Origin: Pandoraea anhela
GTDB taxonomy: Bacteria; Pseudomonadota; Gammaproteobacteria; Burkholderiales; Burkholderiaceae
DNA length: 64,000 bases
NCBI RefSeq assembly: GCF_902459655.1
Contig: NZ_CABPSB010000007.1
Span: forward strand, 207,509-271,508
Direction: 5' to 3'
The notes below the pieces were generated by a model that saw only the letters and a list, made by a program, of their open reading frames with translations, did no database searches and was not told the origin of the DNA. Below, piece by piece: positions 31,803 to 41,098 of the stretch (within the stretch, counting starts at the first letter, position 1; the number at the start of each line of letters is the position of its first letter). The position numbers and the translations under genes were made by a program.

Positions 31803-34286
31803 TCAGACCTTGCCGGTTTGCGACAGGTCGTCACGCGACGTGTGCTGCGCCGCATCCCGCACGGCGACCGTGCTCGCGACCGTCTGCGCATCCGGTCCGA
31901 TACGGGGTACGACGGCATCCAGTGCCGGCAGGTCGACGGCGTCGGCCGCGACGCTGTTCAGATCGAACCCGTCGACGACGAGGTTGTCGGGCAGACACAC
32001 CACCGTCTGGAACTGACGGAACTCCGCGCCCTTGCGGTCGTCCGTGAACCGCAGTTCGATGCGGCCATGCTCGCGACGCACGAAGTCCTGCACGGCGTCC
32101 ATGCCGACGCCGCGCCCGGAGACTTCGGTGATTTCCGTCGCCGTCGAGAAGCCCGGACGGAAGATGAACTGCGCAATCTGCTCGTCGGTGACGTACGTCT
32201 CCGCCGTAATCCAGCCACGCTGCACAGCGATGCCGCGAATGCGGTGCAGCGCAAGTCCACGGCCGTCATCGGTGAGCGTGACTTGCAACATGTTGTGATC
32301 GAGACCGACCTCGATGTCGATGGTGCCCGCCGCCGGCTTGCCCTTGGCAAGACGCTCGTGCGCGCCTTCCAGGCCGTGGTCCATCGAGTTGCGCATCAGG
32401 TGCATGAACACATCGCGCAGAATTCGGACGGCCGGCGCACGCAGGCGATAGCCGTTGTCGTCGATACGCACGGCCGGCGCCGGTTTGCCGAGTTCGCTCG
32501 CGAGCGACGGCAGCGAGTCCAGCACGCCGCCGAGCGCCTCGCCAACGCCTTCGGTGCCCAGCAGGCGCAGCGTCTGGTGCACGGCGTCGCGCATGGCGAC
32601 CAGTTGATGCAAATCGTTCGGATCGGCCGCTTCGAGCATGCGCAGGCTGGCGCGGATGTGGGCGCGATCGACCACCATCGACTGATCGTCCGTGGCGCGG
32701 CCCGGCCCCTTGCGACCCAGGCTGATTTCGTTGATGTGCGCGTAGGCGTCCACGGCTTCCCGCACGCGTTCGAGTTCGCGCATCATGCCGTCCTGATCCC
32801 ACAGGCGGCCGACGTCCGGCTGACGCAACTCGTGATAGCGCTGCTCGGTCTCGTGCACGACGTTCGTCAGGTATTGCAGGTTGTACGTGCGGGCGTTGCC
32901 CTTGATCGTGTGCATGTTGCGGAACAGCTCGGCGATGGCGGCACTGTCGGCCTGCGAGTGCTTGCGGATGATGCGCTCGTTCTCGCGGATGAAGTCCGAC
33001 GAGCTTTCGATGAAGTGATGGAATTTCTCCTGGCTTACCGCCAGAATCTCGCCGATCATCTCCAGACGCTGCTTCTGCTCGTTCGCTTCGGCGGCGAGTT
33101 CGCGCAGTTCGGTCACATCGCGCACGCACAGCATCAGACGCAGAATCGTTTCGCTCTCGTCCGTGATCGCCGACCAGGTCAGGTCGAGTTGCTTGACGCG
33201 GCCGTCCGGCATGCGCTTGCCGATCTCTCCGACCAGCAGATGTTCGTTGAACGCGAAGTTGATGGCGTCCTGCCCGATACAGGCGTCGATGGCGGCCTCG
33301 ACCTGCGAGAGCGCGTCCGAGCCAAGATCGCTGTCGCCGAAGACCAGCGCCATCACACCGCGACCGGCGATGTCCTGTGTCTCGAAGATCGCTTCGAGAT
33401 ACGCGGAATATTCACCGTGCACCTTCGAGCCGTCGACCACGGTCAGAATGCCCTGCTGCATGTTCTGCAACATCGCCTGAATATCGGCCGTCTTCTGCTT
33501 GAGTTGCGCGGAGCGCTCCTGGATTTTCTCGATCATGCCGTTGAACGCCACGATCGAATGGCCGATTTCGTCCATGCGGCCCACCGGCACGCGACGGGTG
33601 AAGTCCTGGCTGTTGGCGATCTCGCTCATCATGGCCTGCATACGCGAGAGCGGACGCGTGATCTGACGGTACAGTAGCGCGCCGATGGCCGTGAGCAGCA
33701 CGATCGCCAGCGCGGTCACGATGCCGATGGCGGTCGTGGTGGTGGAGAGCGTGTCGTTGAGTGTGGTGATGGCCGAGTCTTTCTGACGGTTCTTCTCGAC
33801 GCGCAACGTGTTGACCACGCCTTCGAGTTCGTCGCGGTACTGCGCGACCATGGCGAAAAGGAACGCCTGCGCCATCTCGGTTTTGCCGGCCTGCTTGAGC
33901 TTGGCCGTGTCGTTGATGGCCTTGAAATAATTCTCGACGCTCTCGCGCGCCTGCGCCACGAGCCCCTTCTGAGCGTCGCTGGCGGCGCCTTCGGCCTGAC
34001 GCGCGAGCGACTGGTCGATGTCACTGCGCAGCGTCTTGAGATTGTCGAGCGCCTGCTCGACGACGGTGTCGTCCGGCGCATAGACCAGGGTCATCGTGGC
34101 GATCTGCACCGCCTTGACTTGCGAGACGAGATCGGCGGAAGCCAATGCGCTCGGCACCACGCCCGCCGTCACTTGCCGAACTTTCTGAGCGCTGGCGCGT
34201 GTCTGATACACCGCATAGCCACCGATGATCGAGAGCGCGACAAACGTCAGGATCACCAATAGCGTAATTCGATGACGGATGGTCAT
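31803..34286 (-). CDS. Membrane histidine kinase with HAMP, HPt and CheA-like ATPase domains
   Basis: An 827-residue protein: TM1 (8-28), a helical periplasmic region (29-183), TM2 (186-206), HAMP (207-258), a PAS-like domain (about 270-395), a coiled coil, an HPt domain with phosphorylatable His459 in RNMHTIKGNART, and a CheA-type ATPase with N box HLMRNSMDHGLE (629-640), G1 DDGRGL (673-678) and G2 GRGVGMD (724-730). It lacks the CheA P5/CheW-like domain; the last 55 residues look disordered. It fuses an MCP-like sensor half to a CheA-like kinase half, so it may need no CheW. It heads the five-gene module and should phosphorylate the CheY. Confidence 0.88.
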   Translation of the reverse strand: MTIRHRITLLVILTFVALSIIGGYAVYQTRASAQKVRQVTAGVVPSALASADLVSQVKAVQIATMTLVYAPDDTVVEQALDNLKTLRSDIDQSLARQAEGAASDAQKGLVAQARESVENYFKAINDTAKLKQAGKTEMAQAFLFAMVAQYRDELEGVVNTLRVEKNRQKDSAITTLNDTLSTTTTAIGIVTALAIVLLTAIGALLYRQITRPLSRMQAMMSEIANSQDFTRRVPVGRMDEIGHSIVAFNGMIEKIQERSAQLKQKTADIQAMLQNMQQGILTVVDGSKVHGEYSAYLEAIFETQDIAGRGVMALVFGDSDLGSDALSQVEAAIDACIGQDAINFAFNEHLLVGEIGKRMPDGRVKQLDLTWSAITDESETILRLMLCVRDVTELRELAAEANEQKQRLEMIGEILAVSQEKFHHFIESSSDFIRENERIIRKHSQADSAAIAELFRNMHTIKGNARTYNLQYLTNVVHETEQRYHELRQPDVGRLWDQDGMMRELERVREAVDAYAHINEISLGRKGPGRATDDQSMVVDRAHIRASLRMLEAADPNDLHQLVAMRDAVHQTLRLLGTEGVGEALGGVLDSLPSLASELGKPAPAVRIDDNGYRLRAPAVRILRDVFMHLMRNSMDHGLEGAHERLAKGKPAAGTIDIEVGLDHNMLQVTLTDDGRGLALHRIRGIAVQRGWITAETYVTDEQIAQFIFRPGFSTATEITEVSGRGVGMDAVQDFVRREHGRIELRFTDDRKGAEFRQFQTVVCLPDNLVVDGFDLNSVAADAVDLPALDAVVPRIGPDAQTVASTVAVRDAAQHTSRDDLSQTGKV

Positions 34287-34697
34287 TGCGTCATTTCCCC
34301 GGGTCGCACCGGCGCCCGGTGCCACGCGTGATTTGACGCAGTAGATCGGCCGCCGAATTAGTGTGTAGATTCCTCGTGCGCCGTGATTATTGCGGGTGAA
34401 CTGTGACGATTCGATGAATCGAGAAGCTTTACGTCACTCTGATGACGCCCCATCGCGTAGGAATCCGAGATGAGTGAGTGCGCACTGACAATTTTATGTA
34501 AGGCGAACGCTTGAGGTTTCGCTCCTCACACCGCCCCCTGCACTTTGCGACCTGATGCGCGTGCGGTGAGGCGCAGGCGGTCTGCGATCCGGATGCGATC
34601 CGTCTGCGATCTGACTTCGCGGTAGCAGCGCGCCTGCGCAAGCGAGCTATCTGCGAGCGCCGTCACGATGCGGCGCCGCAGCCTCACGGCGGTCCGA
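34287..34697. other. Intergenic region upstream of the kinase gene
   Basis: No credible gene. It should contain the promoter of the kinase-to-cheY run on the left side, and lies after the gamma-glutamyltransferase stop on the right. An 11-bp tandem repeat lies at 34581-34613 (TCTGCGATCCG, GATGCGATCCG, TCTGCGATCTG). No recognised sigma or operator motif was seen. Confidence 0.6.
34581..34613. repeat. 11-bp tandem repeat, three copies
   Basis: TCTGCGATCCG, GATGCGATCCG and TCTGCGATCTG follow each other without gaps in the non-coding region after the gamma-glutamyltransferase gene. Confidence 0.8.
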
Positions 34698-36335
34698 TCA
34701 GTAGCCGGCCGCCAGACCGTCGCGTCGGCTGTCGCTCGCGGCCACGTAGCCGCGCGCCGGATCGTTGCGATCCAGACGCCAGATGTACTGCCCGGAGCCG
34801 AAGTCCATGTACGGATCGTCGATGGACTTCAGCTTGTGGCCGAGCGCCACCAGCCCCTGCACCGTCTCCCGATGCATCGTCGATTCGATGTCGACGGTGA
34901 AGTCGCGATTCACTTTCCAGCGTGGCGCGTCGCAAGCAGCCTGCGGCTGCTGACCGTAGTCGAGCATACGCACGACGGATTGCAGGTGCCCCTGCGGCTG
35001 CATGTCGCCGCCCATCACGCCGAAGCTCATCACGGCTTCGTGCTTGCCGTTCACCTTCTGCGTGAGGAACGCCGGAATAATCGTGTGGAACGGACGCTTG
35101 CCGCCCTCGACCACATTGGCCGACTTCGGATCCATCGAAAAGCCGCAGCCACGGTTTTGCAGCGCGATACCGTAGTCCGGCACCACCACTCCCGACCCGA
35201 AGCCCATGTAGTTCGACTGGATGAAACTGACCATCATGCCTTGCTCGTCGGCGGCCGTCAGATAGATCGTGCCGCCGGATCTCGGCATGCCGAAGTCGAA
35301 GTGCGTCGCCTTGTTCGGGTCGATCAGCTTCGCGCGCTCGGTGAGATAGCCGTCATCGAGCATTTGCGCCGGCGTCACTTCCATCGAACGCGGGTCGGCC
35401 ACGTACTTGTACAGATCGGCGAAGGCGAGCTTCATCGCCTCGATCTGCAAGTGCTGCGAATGCACGCGGTCCACGGCGTGGCTGGAAACGTCGAACTTCT
35501 CCAGAATGCCCAGCGCGATCAGAGCAGCGATCCCCTGTCCGTTCGGCGGAATCTCATGCACGGTATAACCGCGGTAGTCCTTCTCGATGGGCTTGACCCA
35601 GTCCGCGCGATAGTTGCGCAGATCGTCGGTCGTCATCGCCCCGCCATGCTCGGCGTTCCACGCTGCGATACGCTCCGCGATCTCGCCCTCGTAGTAGGCA
35701 CGCGGCCCTTCCTTGGCGAGCAGGCGCAGCGTGCGCGCATGCCCCGGCATACGCATCATCTCGCTGGTGGTCGGTGCGCGACCGTTCGGCATGAACGTCT
35801 GCGCGTAGCCCGGCTGGTCCTTGAGTTCCGGCACGGCGGCGGCCCACTTGCGTGCGACGATATGCGCCACGGCGTGACCGCGTTCGGCGATGTCGATGGC
35901 CGGCGCCATCAGATCCGCAAACGGAAGCTTGCCGAACTTCGCATGCAACGCCTCCCAACCGGCGATCACGCCGGGAACGGTCACCGTATCGAGGCCGCGG
36001 ATCGGCTGCCTGGCGATGCCATTCGCTTCGCCGTACTTCTTGCGGAAGTAATCGACGTTCCATGCGGCAGGCGCGGTGCCCGAGGCGTTCAGGCCGTGCA
36101 CTTGCTTGCCGTCCCAAACCAGCGCGAAGCAATCCCCACCCAGACCGTTGGAGACCGGCTCGACGACGGTCATGCAGGCGGCGGCGGCAATCGCGGCGTC
36201 AACGGCGTTGCCGCCCTGCCACAGCATGCGCAGACCGGCCTGCGCGGCAAGCGGGTGCGACGTCGACACGATATTACGGGCGAACACCGGCAGGCGCGGC
36301 GTCGGATAAGGGTTTTGCCAATTGAATTGCGTCAT
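34698..36335 (-). CDS. Gamma-glutamyltransferase family protein, no signal peptide
   Basis: A 545-residue Ntn-hydrolase precursor of the GGT family. N-terminal block STSHPLAAQAGLRMLWQGGN, NGLGGDCFALVWDG, and the processing site GGTIYLTAADEQG, where a threonine becomes the nucleophile after self-cleavage. SFGVMGGDMQPQGHLQ is the small-subunit glycine loop. Unlike the second copy at 53010 it has no signal peptide, so it probably acts in the cytoplasm on imported gamma-glutamyl compounds. It is the last gene of the ABC importer operon, which supports that reading. The start follows AAGGA; an ATG 42 bases upstream is also in frame. Confidence 0.9.
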   Translation of the reverse strand: MTQFNWQNPYPTPRLPVFARNIVSTSHPLAAQAGLRMLWQGGNAVDAAIAAAACMTVVEPVSNGLGGDCFALVWDGKQVHGLNASGTAPAAWNVDYFRKKYGEANGIARQPIRGLDTVTVPGVIAGWEALHAKFGKLPFADLMAPAIDIAERGHAVAHIVARKWAAAVPELKDQPGYAQTFMPNGRAPTTSEMMRMPGHARTLRLLAKEGPRAYYEGEIAERIAAWNAEHGGAMTTDDLRNYRADWVKPIEKDYRGYTVHEIPPNGQGIAALIALGILEKFDVSSHAVDRVHSQHLQIEAMKLAFADLYKYVADPRSMEVTPAQMLDDGYLTERAKLIDPNKATHFDFGMPRSGGTIYLTAADEQGMMVSFIQSNYMGFGSGVVVPDYGIALQNRGCGFSMDPKSANVVEGGKRPFHTIIPAFLTQKVNGKHEAVMSFGVMGGDMQPQGHLQSVVRMLDYGQQPQAACDAPRWKVNRDFTVDIESTMHRETVQGLVALGHKLKSIDDPYMDFGSGQYIWRLDRNDPARGYVAASDSRRDGLAAGY

Positions 36336-36395
36336 GGGAGTCGCTGTTGTCCTTGGGTTTATGTTGGTTGAAATCATGATGCAGGCATCTTGCGG

Positions 36396-37379
36396 CTATT
36401 GCTCTCGAGGATCCAGCGCATCGCGCAGCCCGTCGCCCAGCAGGTTGAAACCGAGCACCGTCAGGAAGATGGCGATGCCGGGGAAAATAGACATCCAGGG
36501 CGCCTGCTCGACGAAGTCCTTGGCCGTGTTGAGCATCGAGCCCCAGGACGGCAACGGCGGCAGTTGCCCCAGCCCGAGAAACGACAGGCTCGCCTCCGCG
36601 ATGATGGCGGTCGCGACCGTCAGGCTCGCCTGCACGATGATCGGCGGCAGCACATTGGGCAGGATGTAGCGCACGACGATGCGCGCATCCGTCAGACCGA
36701 TGGCGCGTGCGCCCTCGACATACTCCTCGGCCTTCACGCTGAGCGCCTGCGCCCGCGCGAGCCGCACGAAGCGCGGCATGGCCGACACGCCAATAGCGAT
36801 CATCGCGTTCGTGAGGCTCGCGCCGAGAAACGCCGCCATCGCAATCGCGAGGATCAGGAACGGAATGGAGAGCAACGCGTCGGCCAGCCGCGAGACGATA
36901 GCGTCGACCCAGCGGCCGAAGTAGCCCGCGAGCAAGCCGAGCGGCACGCCGACGATCACCGCGATGCCCACCGATACCACGCCCGCCGCGAGCGACGCCC
37001 GCGCGCCGAAGATCATGCGCGCGAGAATGTCGCGTCCCAACTCGTCGGTACCGAACCAGTGCAGCGCGCTCGGCGCCTGACGCACCGTAAGGAAGCTCGT
37101 GGCGATCGGATCGTACGGCGAGATCCACGGCGCGAGAAGCGCCACGAACACCGCGAACGCCACGATGATCGCCCCCGCGACCGCCGCCTTGTTGCGCATG
37201 AATTTGCGCAGGCCGCGATAGCGCCGACGCGGCAGGCGCTCCGCGCCCGCCAGGGACGCTGCCGGCACGGCGGGACGGTTCGCGTCGCACGCCGGCGATT
37301 CCCGCGATTCCAGCGACTCCAGCGATTGGCCGGCCGGATCCGATGGCGCGGTGGTGGATGACGTCTGAATAGCAACCAT
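36396..37379 (-). CDS. ABC transporter permease (DppC/GsiD-like)
   Basis: A 327-residue permease with an extended N terminus of about 60 hydrophilic residues, six membrane helices and the EAA loop EYVEGARAIGLTDARIVVRY. The motif DELGRDILARMIFGARASL after the first helix is typical of the DppC/OppC class. It forms the channel with the DppB-like protein encoded upstream. It starts 13 bases after that gene's stop and is followed by the GGT gene. Confidence 0.93.
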   Translation of the reverse strand: MVAIQTSSTTAPSDPAGQSLESLESRESPACDANRPAVPAASLAGAERLPRRRYRGLRKFMRNKAAVAGAIIVAFAVFVALLAPWISPYDPIATSFLTVRQAPSALHWFGTDELGRDILARMIFGARASLAAGVVSVGIAVIVGVPLGLLAGYFGRWVDAIVSRLADALLSIPFLILAIAMAAFLGASLTNAMIAIGVSAMPRFVRLARAQALSVKAEEYVEGARAIGLTDARIVVRYILPNVLPPIIVQASLTVATAIIAEASLSFLGLGQLPPLPSWGSMLNTAKDFVEQAPWMSIFPGIAIFLTVLGFNLLGDGLRDALDPREQ

Positions 37380-37392
37380 GTTCGAAGGAGTC

Positions 37393-38337
37393 TCAGGCGC
37401 GACGCAGGCGCGGGTTAAGCAGGACGTAGAGCACGTCGGCCAGAAGATTGAGCACGATGAAACTGACGGCTGTCACCAGCACCACGCCCTGCACCACTGC
37501 GTAGTCGCGGTTGAACACGGCGTCGACGACGAGTTTGCCGAAGCCCGGAATCGTGAAGACCTGTTCCGTGAGCACGGCGCCCGCAAGCAGTTCGCCGAAG
37601 AGCAGCGCCAGCACCGTCACGATGGGAATCAGCGCGTTGCGAAACGCGTGCTTGAGCACCACGGTGCCGCGCAGCAACCCCTTGGCACGCGCGGTGCGAA
37701 TGTAGTCGGTGCGCAGCACGCCCAGCATGGCGCTGCGCGTATGACGCATCAGTTGCGCGCCGAGCGCCGCCCCCAGCACGAACGCGGGCATCACCATCGT
37801 CTTGACGCTCATCCACAGGTCCTCGCCCGGCGGCACGTAGCCGGACGACGGCAGCAACTGCCACCGCACCGAGATGAGAAAGATCAGCAGAATGCCGAGC
37901 CAGAAGTTCGGGATGGACATGCCCGAGAGCGCGAGCACATTGGCGCCGTAATCGATCGCCTTGCCGCGATTGGCCGCCGACAGAATGCCCAGCGGAATGC
38001 CGATGCCGATCGCGATGATCAGCCCGAACATCGCCAGTTGCAGCGTGACGGGCAGCTTCTGGGCGATGAGCGACGTGACCGGTTCGCCGGTGCGCAGGGA
38101 GTTGCCGAGATCGCCGCGCAGCACGCTGCCCATCCACAGTGCGTACTGCGTGGGCAACGGCTTGTCGAGGTGGTACTTTTCGCGCAGCGCGGCGATGACC
38201 TGCGGGTTCTGGTCTTCGCCGGCCATCGCGAGCACGGGATCGCCGGGCAGCATCTTCTGCAGCCCGAAGATCATCATCGACACGATGATAAGCGTGGGAA
38301 TCGCAACCAGCGCACGATGAACGACGAGGCGCAGCAT
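37393..38337 (-). CDS. ABC transporter permease (DppB/GsiC-like)
   Basis: A 314-residue permease starting with MLRLVVHRALVAIPTLIIVS and the DppB-type MLPGDPVLAMAGED motif. The EAA loop is YIRTARAKGLLRGTVVLKHAF and FTIPGFGKLVVDAVFNRDY precedes the last helix. It is the first channel subunit, with 13-base gaps on both sides, consistent with a single transcript. Confidence 0.94.
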   Translation of the reverse strand: MLRLVVHRALVAIPTLIIVSMMIFGLQKMLPGDPVLAMAGEDQNPQVIAALREKYHLDKPLPTQYALWMGSVLRGDLGNSLRTGEPVTSLIAQKLPVTLQLAMFGLIIAIGIGIPLGILSAANRGKAIDYGANVLALSGMSIPNFWLGILLIFLISVRWQLLPSSGYVPPGEDLWMSVKTMVMPAFVLGAALGAQLMRHTRSAMLGVLRTDYIRTARAKGLLRGTVVLKHAFRNALIPIVTVLALLFGELLAGAVLTEQVFTIPGFGKLVVDAVFNRDYAVVQGVVLVTAVSFIVLNLLADVLYVLLNPRLRRA

Positions 38338-38350
38338 GGCGGCAGTCCCC

Positions 38351-39862
38351 TTAACCCTTGAGGCTCACGCCGCGCAGACGGATCAGTCCGTCCGGATACG
38401 CGACGAAACCCTGCACCTTCTTCGTGAGCACGTACGGCCACGGTTGCACGTACAGATAGAGGATCGGATCTTCGTCGGACAGGATCTTGTTCGCGGCGTC
38501 GTACAGCGGCTTGCGCTCGGCCAAGGTGGATTTCACACGCGCCTCGCCCAGCAGCTTGTCGACTTCGGCGTTGCAATACTGCCCGTAGTTCAGATTCCCC
38601 TTGCACGACACGAACTGGTGCAGGTTGCCGTCCGGATCCACACGCCCCGACCAGCCGTTGTAGAGCACGTCGAAGTCGCCGCGATGCGCGGCGTCGAGCG
38701 CCGCCGCGTAGTCCATCGGGCGCAGTTTCACGGTAATGCCCGACTCGGCCAGCATCGCCTGCAACATCTGCGCCATCTGATTGGAGACGGTGCTGTTGCC
38801 GAAGCTCAGTGTGACCTCGACCTTCTCGAAGCCGGCGGACTTCAGCAGCGCCTTGGCCTTGGCAACGTCGCGCTTGGTCGTCTTGATCGACGTGTCGTAA
38901 TACTGGCCCGAGTGCGGCAACGCCTGATTCGCCGGCGTGAAGATGCCACCGCCGATGACCTGATTGATCGCGTCGCGATCGATCGACAGATCGAAAGCCT
39001 GACGCACGCGCTTGTCGCGCAGCGCCTTGTTCGCATTGGCTGCGACGTTGAACGTCAGGCCGTAGTAACCCAGTCCGTCCATCGAGATGAACGTGAGGTT
39101 GACATCGCGCTTGACCGATTTCACGTCGGACGGCGAGAGACGCTCAAGCATGTCGAGCGAGCCTGAGCGCACATTCGCCAGGCGCACCGTCGTGTCCGGA
39201 ATCGGCAAGTAAATCACCTTCTGGACGGGATATTTGTCGGCCTCCCAGAATCCCGCGAATTTTTCCAGCACCACGCGGTCGTTCTGCACGCGCTGCACGA
39301 ACTTGTAAGGTCCCGAGCACACCGGACGCGACTGCACGGCGGCATCGTCGGACAGCGTCTTGGGCGCGAGCATCATGCCGGCACGGTCGGACAGTGTGGC
39401 GAGCAGTGCCGAGTCGGGCGTCTTGAGCACGATGTTGACGGTCGAGTCGTCCACCACGTCGACGTGATCGATCGACGACAACTCGCTCTTGCGGTTGCTC
39501 GCCGGCATGCTGCGCGCACGGTCCAGGTTGGCTTTCACGGCCGCCGCGTTGAACGGCTCGTCGTCGTGGAATTTCACGCCTTTGCGCAGCTTGAACGTCC
39601 ATGTCTTGCCGTCGGCACTCACATTCCAGGCGGTCGCGAGCATCGGCACAAACTTCAGGTCCGTGCCGATATCGACGAGCGAACTGCACAGCGAGCGCAA
39701 CACCATGCGGTCGACGACCTGCGAGCTGCGCGCCGGGTCGAGCGAGCCGATGTCTTCCTGCAAGCCGATACGCAGGGTGGACGCGGTCGATTGCGCCATG
39801 GCCGAAGCTGCACCGGTCGTCAGAGCCGCCGCCAATACAAGATCGAGCAGAACGTTGCGCAT
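38351..39862 (-). CDS. ABC transporter substrate-binding protein (DppA/GsiB-like)
   Basis: A 503-residue periplasmic binding protein of the peptide/nickel/opine cluster. Signal peptide ending ASAMAQ; start of the mature part TLRIGLQEDIGSLDPARSSQ; core FKLRKGVKFHDDEPFNAAAV, and the C-terminal PILYLYVQPWPYVLTKKVQG. Its ligand may be glutathione or another gamma-glutamyl peptide because a GGT follows in the operon; this is inference. It starts after AAGGGATC. Confidence 0.92.
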   Translation of the reverse strand: MRNVLLDLVLAAALTTGAASAMAQSTASTLRIGLQEDIGSLDPARSSQVVDRMVLRSLCSSLVDIGTDLKFVPMLATAWNVSADGKTWTFKLRKGVKFHDDEPFNAAAVKANLDRARSMPASNRKSELSSIDHVDVVDDSTVNIVLKTPDSALLATLSDRAGMMLAPKTLSDDAAVQSRPVCSGPYKFVQRVQNDRVVLEKFAGFWEADKYPVQKVIYLPIPDTTVRLANVRSGSLDMLERLSPSDVKSVKRDVNLTFISMDGLGYYGLTFNVAANANKALRDKRVRQAFDLSIDRDAINQVIGGGIFTPANQALPHSGQYYDTSIKTTKRDVAKAKALLKSAGFEKVEVTLSFGNSTVSNQMAQMLQAMLAESGITVKLRPMDYAAALDAAHRGDFDVLYNGWSGRVDPDGNLHQFVSCKGNLNYGQYCNAEVDKLLGEARVKSTLAERKPLYDAANKILSDEDPILYLYVQPWPYVLTKKVQGFVAYPDGLIRLRGVSLKG

Positions 39863-39943
39863 GCGTGTGATCCCTTGTCTGTGTGATGGTGTGTGAGGTT
39901 GGGGTAAAGGTGTCGCAACTCGGGTAAGGCAGGGCGGGCGTGG

Positions 39944-41098
39944 CTACGCGCCGGTCGTACCGGATATCGCTGATGTCGCCGATGTGCCTGCCCCAGCGGT
40001 ACCGGCACCCGGCACATCGGCCTGCGCCTGTCTTGCGCGATACACCGCCAGCCGCTCGCTCAGCTTTTCACTTGGCGCGGCTGCGCGCGCCGGGCTCGCG
40101 CCGGCGTTCTGAATCGCTTCCCAGAAATGACAGGCGATCTGCCGCCCGTCGGGGAGCACTTCGGTGATCGGCTGCCGCTCGCGGCAGGCGGCACGGGCAT
40201 GCGGGCAGCGCGGATGAAAGCGACAACCGGGCGGCGGTGCGGTCGGGCTCGGCAGTTCACCGCCGAGCGGCGCACGCGCCCGGCGCAGGTGCGGACGACT
40301 GGCCGGAATCGCCTGAAGCAACGCTTGCGTGTAGGGATGCAACGGGTTGTCGAAGAGCGCATCGGCACTCGCCAGTTCGACGATTTCCCCGAGGTACATC
40401 ACCGCCACGCGGTCGCTCATGTGACGAATCACCGCCAGATCGTGCGCGACCATGATGAGCGTGAGACCGAAGTCGTGCTTGAGCCGCTCCAGCAGGTTGA
40501 TGACCTGCGCCTGCACGGAGACGTCGAGCGCCGAGACGGGTTCGTCGCCGACGATCACCCGCGGCTCGCCGGCCAGTGCGCGCGCGATGCCGATGCGTTG
40601 CCGCTGACCGCCGGAGAACTCGTGGGGAAAGCGTTGCGCGTAATCGGGTTGCAGCCCGACGGTGCGCAGCAGCTCGGCGACGCGCTCGTCCTTCGCGCGC
40701 CCTTTTGCCAGGCCATGCAACGCCATCGGCTCACCGATCAGGCCGCCGACCGTCATGCTCGGGTTGAGCGAAGCGAACGGGTCCTGGAAAATGATCTGAA
40801 GCTCCCGTCGCAGACGCCGCATCGCACCCGCGCCCAACGTCATGATGTCGTTGCCCTGATAACGCACCTCACCGCGTGTCGCGTCGATCAGGCGCAGCAG
40901 CAGACGCCCCAGCGTCGATTTGCCGCACCCGGACTCGCCGACGATGGCGAACGTCTCGCCCGCCTGCACGCAGAACGACACACCATTCACGGCATAGACC
41001 GTAGGTGCTCGCGAAAAACCGACGCGATGACCGCCGAAGTGCTTCGTCAGGTCGCGCGCTTCGAGAATCGGCGGGTGTGCGGCGTGGTGCGCGCTCAT
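39944..41098 (-). CDS. ABC transporter ATP-binding protein (DppF-like)
   Basis: A 384-residue ATPase: Walker [13 protein letters not shown], signature [15 protein letters not shown], Walker [14 protein letters not shown], and the peptide-transporter C-terminal extension with the Cys cluster [14 protein letters not shown], a likely iron-sulfur or structural site of this class. The last 40 residues are Ala/Gly/Thr-rich. Its start overlaps the upstream ATPase gene by four bases (ATGA), so the two are translationally coupled. Confidence 0.93.
   Translation of the reverse strand: MSAHHAAHPPILEARDLTKHFGGHRVGFSRAPTVYAVNGVSFCVQAGETFAIVGESGCGKSTLGRLLLRLIDATRGEVRYQGNDIMTLGAGAMRRLRRELQIIFQDPFASLNPSMTVGGLIGEPMALHGLAKGRAKDERVAELLRTVGLQPDYAQRFPHEFSGGQRQRIGIARALAGEPRVIVGDEPVSALDVSVQAQVINLLERLKHDFGLTLIMVAHDLAVIRHMSDRVAVMYLGEIVELASADALFDNPLHPYTQALLQAIPASRPHLRRARAPLGGELPSPTAPPPGCRFHPRCPHARAACRERQPITEVLPDGRQIACHFWEAIQNAGASPARAAAPSEKLSERLAVYRARQAQADVPGAGTAGAGTSATSAISGTTGA

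Noticed and set aside
29084-34286. Reading the signalling genes as a standard flagellar chemotaxis operon
   Set aside because: CheW, CheR, CheB, CheZ and flagellar genes are absent and the kinase is membrane-bound with HAMP, unlike soluble CheA.
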